Positions 6,089 through 9,441 of a stretch of DNA of 9,441 bases are shown here, in pieces. The stretch's first letter is position 1; the number at the start of each line of letters is the position of its first letter. Below the pieces are notes generated by a model that was not told the DNA's origin, did not search any database, and was given only the letters and a program-made list of their open reading frames with translations. Where the stretch lies: NCBI GenBank assembly GCA_013812995.1, contig JACCSL010000119.1, positions 1-9,441 of the forward strand, in the 5' to 3' direction. A program made the position numbers and the translations under genes. Origin of the DNA: Ardenticatenales bacterium. GTDB lineage: Bacteria; Chloroflexota; Anaerolineae; Ardenticatenales; Ardenticatenaceae.

Positions 6089-6595
6089 ATGAAAGTTGCT
6101 TTAGGAGCAAGCCAGCTTATCGATAGATTTAGAAAGGCCCTGACTCAAATGACCCTAGCCCGCCGCCCAAAACTGATGGAAGCCACCATCTCTATTCTTA
6201 ACCTGGCCCATAATATCTTTGGCCTGAAAACCGCCTTCCTAGCGGAGACAAGCAACAATCGCTTTCTGTCCATAGCCGTGCAAGATCATGGGGGATGTAG
6301 CCTAGCGGAGGGTCAGTCGTTTCCGCTGGAAGAAACGTATTGCAGTCGTGTGGTAAGCTCCGGCAAACCCATGATCGTCAAAGATGCGCGCAACGACCCT
6401 GAGTTTGCCAACCTTGCGACCACGACAGAGTTAAATATTGGCTCCTACGTGGGGGTTCCCATCTTTCGGGCGAATGGCTCGGTTTATGGAACGCTCTGTG
6501 CCATTGACCCCGAACCCTACTCTTTTCAGGCGGAGCAGGTGGAGCAAATGATGGTTCTAAGCCGATTGCTGGGTTTCTTTTTGGCAAAACAGTAA
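6089..6595 (+). CDS. Single GAF-domain protein
   Basis: A 168-residue protein made of an N-terminal helix (about residues 1-30) and one GAF domain. Recognisable GAF features are the segment SFPLEETYCSRVVSSGKPMI, then VKDARNDPEFANL, then GSYVGVPIFRANGSVYGTLC followed by AIDPEP, and a C-terminal helix. GAF domains bind small ligands (cyclic nucleotides, tetrapyrroles, haem, others) or sense redox, usually fused to kinases or diguanylate cyclases; no output domain is present here. Cysteines in the EETYC and GTLC segments could matter for ligand or redox sensing, but EETYC and GTLCAID are common in this GAF subgroup. Only a purine-rich AAAAGAGAAA (6069-6078) precedes ATG 6089. The glycerate kinase follows after 25 nt on the same strand, so co-transcription is likely. 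Base composition resembles the AT-richer effector region rather than the kinase. Confidence 0.8.
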   Translation: MKVALGASQLIDRFRKALTQMTLARRPKLMEATISILNLAHNIFGLKTAFLAETSNNRFLSIAVQDHGGCSLAEGQSFPLEETYCSRVVSSGKPMIVKDARNDPEFANLATTTELNIGSYVGVPIFRANGSVYGTLCAIDPEPYSFQAEQVEQMMVLSRLLGFFLAKQ

Positions 6596-6620
6596 CATTA
6601 TAAGCCAAAAGGAGCTTACT

Positions 6621-7964
6621 TTGCCCCTCACACTATCCCACCTGACGCCCGCCCGGCGCGACCTGCTCGCGATGATGGAGGCGGCGCTGGCCGCTGTGGA
6701 CCCCTTCGCGGCGGTGCAGCGCTTCCTGCGCCGCGAGGGCGATGTGCTGCACATTGGCGATACCACGCTCTCGCTTGCTGACATTGACCGCGTCTGGGTC
6801 ATCGGGGCGGGCAAGGCAGGCGCGCCGATGGCGCAGGCCGCCGAGGCCGTGCTGGGTGCCCATATTGCGGGCGGCGTGGTGGTGGTGAAGCACGAGCATG
6901 TCGTCCCCCTCGCCCATGTCGAACTGCGCGAGGCGGCGCATCCCGTGCCGGACGAGGCGGGGCTGGCAGCGGGCGAGGCGGTGCTGGCCCTCGCGGAGCA
7001 GGCCACGGAACGCGACCTCGTGCTATGCCTCATCTCCGGCGGTGGCTCCGCGCTGCTGGAGGCGCTGCCGGAGCCGCTGACACTCGAAGAGCTTCAGGCG
7101 ACGACAACGGCGCTGCTGCGCAGTGGGGCCACGATCAACGAGTTGAACGCGGTGCGCAAGCATCTCTCCTGTGTGAAGGGCGGCCAACTGGCGCGTGCCA
7201 TCGCCCCGGCGACGCTCGTGACGTTCGTCCTCTCCGATGTGGTCGGCTCGCCGCTGGACGTGATTGCCAGCGGCCCCACCGTGCCCGACGCCTCGACCTG
7301 GGCCGAGGTGGCCGAGATTATCGCCCGCTACCGCCTCGCCGATTCGCTGCCGGACGCGGTGCGGGTACGTATCGAGCAGGGCGCGGCAGGTGCATTGCCA
7401 GAGACACCGAAGGCCGATGACCCACTCTTCGAGCGCACCTCGGTTTACATCGTGGGGGACAATGGGCAGGCGGCGGAGGCGGCGCTGCGGGCAGCGGAGA
7501 CGCGCGGCTACTCGGGCATGATTCTCACGACCTTTCTGGAAGGAGAGGCGCGTGAGGTCGCCAGGGTCGCGGTGGCGCTGGCGCGTGAGGTCCAGGCGAA
7601 TAGCCGTCCGCTGGCTCCGCCCGCCTGTCTGATTCTGGGCGGGGAAACCACCGTGACGTTACGCGGTGAGGGCAAGGGGGGGCGTAACCAGGAAATGGCA
7701 CTGGCAGCGGCGCTGGTATTGGCAGGCAGCGAGGACATCACCATCGGCGCGCTGACGACGGATGGCAGCGATGGTCCCACGGATAGCACAGGGGCTATCG
7801 TGGATGGCAGCAGCGTGGCCCGCGCCATGCAGCAGAGCCTCGACGCGGCGTGGTACCTGGCCCAAAACAATGCCTATCCCCTGCTTGACGCGACGGGCGA
7901 CATGCTCCGCAGCGGACCAACGAACACCAATGTCAACGACCTGCTTTTTATTCTCGTGCGTTGA
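6621..7964 (+). CDS. Glycerate 2-kinase (DUF4147/MOFRL family)
   Basis: A 447-residue protein of normal family length. It phosphorylates D-glycerate at C2 with ATP, giving 2-phosphoglycerate for lower glycolysis, and typically serves glycerate, glyoxylate, serine or photorespiratory-type metabolism. Visible motifs, in order: VWVIGAGKAGAPMAQ with Lys65 (the conserved Lys of the N-terminal Rossmann-like domain), LISGGGSALL (residues 137-146), NAVRKHLSCVKGGQLA, SDVVGSPLDVIASGPT, then the MOFRL part with GGETTVTLRGEGKGGRNQE (Arg355), TTDGSDGPTDSTGAIVDG and a TNTNVNDL end. Lys65 and Arg355 correspond to the residues regarded as catalytic in the Thermotoga enzyme. The start is TTG 6621, with AAAAGGAG 6 nt before it, an unusually good ribosome-binding site that settles the choice. 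The 3' end overlaps the convergent membrane-protein gene by 17 bp. GC is high, unlike the preceding GAF gene. Confidence 0.93.
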   Translation: MPLTLSHLTPARRDLLAMMEAALAAVDPFAAVQRFLRREGDVLHIGDTTLSLADIDRVWVIGAGKAGAPMAQAAEAVLGAHIAGGVVVVKHEHVVPLAHVELREAAHPVPDEAGLAAGEAVLALAEQATERDLVLCLISGGGSALLEALPEPLTLEELQATTTALLRSGATINELNAVRKHLSCVKGGQLARAIAPATLVTFVLSDVVGSPLDVIASGPTVPDASTWAEVAEIIARYRLADSLPDAVRVRIEQGAAGALPETPKADDPLFERTSVYIVGDNGQAAEAALRAAETRGYSGMILTTFLEGEAREVARVAVALAREVQANSRPLAPPACLILGGETTVTLRGEGKGGRNQEMALAAALVLAGSEDITIGALTTDGSDGPTDSTGAIVDGSSVARAMQQSLDAAWYLAQNNAYPLLDATGDMLRSGPTNTNVNDLLFILVR

Positions 7965-8883
7965 TTATGTCAACCCGCTTCTTGATCCAATCAAAAACCA
8001 GTGGGTAAAGAAGCACCGCGAGCGCGGGCAGGTAGAGCGCCCCCACCATCCAGGCCGAGCGATTTTCCCAATCCTGGCTCGCGAACCAGGCAATATACCC
8101 TACCCAACTTGCCACCGTCAGCAGCGCCATCTCCACCGCGTTTCGTGGAATCATCCAAAGCGCGAGTTGATCGTAGAACACGCGCTTGGGTAGCAGCGCC
8201 ATGAAGAAGAGCAAGCGCCCCTCGTAGTCTCGCCAGCGCAGCAGCGCAAACACGAGCAAGAAACCCAGCGGCTCCACGAGGAGCGGCGGCACTCCCCCAT
8301 AAGGGCCTAGCTGAAAGAGCCAACCCACCGGCCAGGTGGGGCTTAGCACAAAGCTCAGCAGGAGAAGTATCGCGGAAATCATCAGGCTGCGGCGCGTCCA
8401 CTGGCGCGGGTCGGCGAGGGCCAGCGAGAGCCCCAGGTTCGGCTTGATGAGCGCCAGCGGTAGCAGCGCCGGGAGCAATGTCATCAGCGTGAGGAGCGGC
8501 GACCATTGCACGGTGCGCAGCGCCTCGTAGTAGGGCGCGGAGAGAAAGAGCAGCAAGCGCCAGGGCGGCTGGCTCTGCAACATGAAGTACGCGACCAATG
8601 CAGAGGAGAGCCCAAAGAAGAGCGCACTACCCACATGCTCCGGGAAGGCAATGAAGGGCAGCACCGCCATCAGCGTTGGCAGTGGGTAGTACAGGGGCAG
8701 CCCCAGCGGATAGCGCGTCGCATCCTCATAGGGATTTTGCCCGGCGAGCAGCGCCCGTGCGCCCTCCAGCGGCCAGAGAAAATCCGCCGGATTCACATAG
8801 ATATAACGCTGGTACACATAGCAGAAGCCCCCCGCCATCAGCCCAATCATCATCGCCAGAATCAATCGCTCCCGTCGTGCCAT
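7948..8883 (-). CDS. Polytopic membrane protein resembling GT87 / GT-C mannosyltransferases
   Basis: A 311-residue integral membrane protein with roughly eight or more hydrophobic segments. After the first helix comes YVNPADFLWPLEGARALLAG followed by QNPYE, with Asp34 just past the membrane, and then YPLGLPLYYPLPTLMAVLPF. Both are typical of GT87/DUF2029-type polyprenyl-phosphate-dependent glycosyltransferases (GT-C fold), where an early Asp in the first extracytoplasmic loop is the catalytic candidate. A later LALIKPNLGLSLA also resembles the family (KPxxxL). At 311 residues it is shorter than most GT87 proteins (about 400), so a reduced member or a non-catalytic relative is possible. ATG 8881-8883 is preceded by a purine-rich GGGAGAGGGGA that serves as the ribosome-binding site. 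Its 3' end overlaps the convergent glycerate kinase gene by 17 bp. Confidence 0.7.
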   Translation of the reverse strand: MARRERLILAMMIGLMAGGFCYVYQRYIYVNPADFLWPLEGARALLAGQNPYEDATRYPLGLPLYYPLPTLMAVLPFIAFPEHVGSALFFGLSSALVAYFMLQSQPPWRLLLFLSAPYYEALRTVQWSPLLTLMTLLPALLPLALIKPNLGLSLALADPRQWTRRSLMISAILLLLSFVLSPTWPVGWLFQLGPYGGVPPLLVEPLGFLLVFALLRWRDYEGRLLFFMALLPKRVFYDQLALWMIPRNAVEMALLTVASWVGYIAWFASQDWENRSAWMVGALYLPALAVLLYPLVFDWIKKRVDIINARE

Positions 8884-8961
8884 TCCCCTCTCCCTCGGAA
8901 ATTAACTCTCCCGTCATTATTCGTGTCGTTCCTTTTGACTTCTATCTTTCGCTGTCACTTT

Positions 8962-9031
8962 TGCCTTTTGCCTTTCCCCTTTTAGGGGCCTACTTGGTGC
9001 CTTTCCGTTTCTGCCTTTTGCCTTTCCGTTT
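8962..9031. repeat. Pyrimidine-rich direct repeats (CTTTTGC heptamer type)
   Basis: The 16-base word TGCCTTTTGCCTTTCC occurs twice exactly, at 8962-8977 and 9012-9027, 50 bp apart. A second word, TGCCTTTCCGTTT, occurs at 8999-9011 and 9019-9031. Internally the tract is built from CTTTTGC/CTTTCC-like heptamers on the plus strand. It resembles the short heptamer repeats known from cyanobacteria and some Chloroflexota intergenic regions. It lies between divergent genes, upstream of the cystathionine beta-synthase promoter box. Confidence 0.55.
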
Positions 9032-9044
9032 CCCTCTTCCACGC

Positions 9045-9050
9045 TATAAT
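9045..9050 (+). promoter_or_regulatory. TATAAT -10 box of the cystathionine beta-synthase gene
   Basis: A perfect TATAAT lies 61 nt before the ATG. The repeat tract occupies the place of the -35 box, and no good TTGACA-like hexamer has the right spacing, which would suit an activator-dependent or extended promoter. The predicted leader is about 55 nt. Confidence 0.4.
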
Positions 9051-9058
9051 GCCGACGA

Positions 9059-9100
9059 TGCTGGCAAAACAGCAATTTTGGAAGAGGCAATGATGCCTCT
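9059..9100 (+). promoter_or_regulatory. Leader hairpins before the cystathionine beta-synthase ribosome-binding site
   Basis: AGAGGCA (9083-9089) and TGCCTCT (9094-9100) form a perfect 7-bp stem with loop ATGA, and the Shine-Dalgarno AGGAGG starts at the next base (9101). Just upstream, TGCTG (9059-9063) can pair with CAGCA (9070-9074), or CAAAA (9065-9069) with TTTTG (9076-9080); the two pairings exclude each other. A tiny frame MMPLGGKDV (9090-9119) starts in the hairpin loop and ends just past the start codon of the main gene. Control of translation or a protein operator is possible; the function is not shown. Confidence 0.35.
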
Positions 9101-9111
9101 AGGAGGAAAAG

Positions 9112-9441
9112 ATGTTTGAAGTGAAAGAAGCTGTCTGGCTCCCGCCGACAGAGGTCGAACCCTACGGAATCCATGACTCGATTCTCGACACCATTGGCAA
9201 CACCCCCCTGGTTCGGCTGAAAAAAGTCACTAGCGGCTACCGCCCCACCATTCTGGCAAAAGTAGAGTTTTTCAACCCCGGCGGCTCGGTCAAGGATCGT
9301 ATCGGCGTCACGATCATTGAGGACGCGGAGCGGCGAGGGGTGCTCAAGCCAGGCGGCACCATCGTGGAGTCCACGAGCGGGAACACCGGGGTGGGCCTCG
9401 CCATCGCGGCGGCGGTCAAGGGGTACAAGGCGGTCTTCGTC
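9112..9441 (+). CDS. Cystathionine beta-synthase / cysteine synthase family PLP enzyme, 3' end outside the window
   Basis: The first 110 residues of a fold-type II PLP enzyme. [18 protein letters not shown] opens the catalytic domain. [15 protein letters not shown] carries the PLP lysine (Lys61), and [20 protein letters not shown] contains the asparagine loop that binds the substrate carboxylate (residues 89-93). The wording [13 protein letters not shown] and [19 protein letters not shown] is closer to cystathionine beta-synthases (serine or O-acetylserine plus homocysteine to cystathionine) than to CysK. A C-terminal CBS-domain pair could confirm this but lies beyond the window. An N-terminal extension of about 19 residues precedes the core. 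ATG 9112 has AGGAGG 5 nt before it. The family is certain and the exact reaction is probable; no adjacent cystathionine lyase is visible. Confidence 0.85.
   Translation, partial: MFEVKEAVWLPPTEVEPYGIHDSILDTIGNTPLVRLKKVTSGYRPTILAKVEFFNPGGSVKDRIGVTIIEDAERRGVLKPGGTIVESTSGNTGVGLAIAAAVKGYKAVFV

Noticed and set aside
8976..8988. CCCC-TTTTA-GGGG hairpin as a terminator
   Set aside because: Only four base pairs, no following T run, and it lies between divergent genes where no terminator is needed.
1..9441. Search for CRISPR arrays, tRNA/rRNA genes, transposases and integrases
   Set aside because: No regularly spaced repeats, tRNA-like cloverleaf, rRNA sequence or recombinase motifs were recognised by eye.

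Overview
The window is bacterial DNA of fairly high GC. It is dense with genes and carries a visibly AT-richer stretch from about 3800 to 6600. The protein repertoire suggests a Chloroflexota-type bacterium: a PT-rich lipoprotein with an MFS partner, a free-standing Roadblock/LC7 protein, a GT87-like membrane protein, a SNase-OB protein, TTG starts, and an effector with the HGNQAVQRLL leader motif. This placement is inferred from resemblance and is not proven. No rRNA, tRNA, CRISPR array, transposase or integrase is visible.

Layout. (1) 2-676: the 3' part of a staphylococcal-nuclease-like gene fused to an OB-like domain, with key catalytic residues apparently lost. (2) About 678-893: a start-less remnant of the C-terminal OB domain of an NfeD-type protein. 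(3) 909-1283, minus strand: a Roadblock/LC7 (MglB-like) protein. (4) 1588-3791: a two-gene, translationally coupled operon encoding an LppX/LprAFG-type lipoprotein and a 14-TM DHA2-type MFS transporter. This is the arrangement of the mycobacterial lprG-p55 (Rv1411c-Rv1410c) locus. A candidate promoter and a perfect 9-bp inverted repeat lie just upstream. (5) 3951-5885: a 644-residue protein with the N-terminal motif typical of eCIS/DUF4157-associated proteins and an internal HEVQH zinc-peptidase-like motif, so a candidate effector or toxin. (6) About 5905-6081: a degenerate second copy of the 3' end of an MFS gene like the one at 2292-3791. (7) 6089-6595: a single-GAF-domain protein. (8) 6621-7964: glycerate 2-kinase of the DUF4147/MOFRL family. 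(9) 7948-8883, minus strand: a polytopic membrane protein resembling GT87/GT-C mannosyltransferases, convergent with the kinase and overlapping it by 17 bp. (10) 8884-9111: a regulatory and repeat-bearing spacer. (11) 9112 to the window end: the start of a cystathionine beta-synthase/cysteine synthase gene.

The most interesting region is 3621-6081. The effector-like gene sits between the intact MFS 3' end and a frameshifted homologue of that same 3' end, which share a 31/32-base block, inside a low-GC stretch. This looks like an acquired cassette with a recombination or integration scar. The rest is mostly ordinary metabolism (glycerate, sulfur amino acids) plus envelope lipid or drug export by the lipoprotein-MFS pair.
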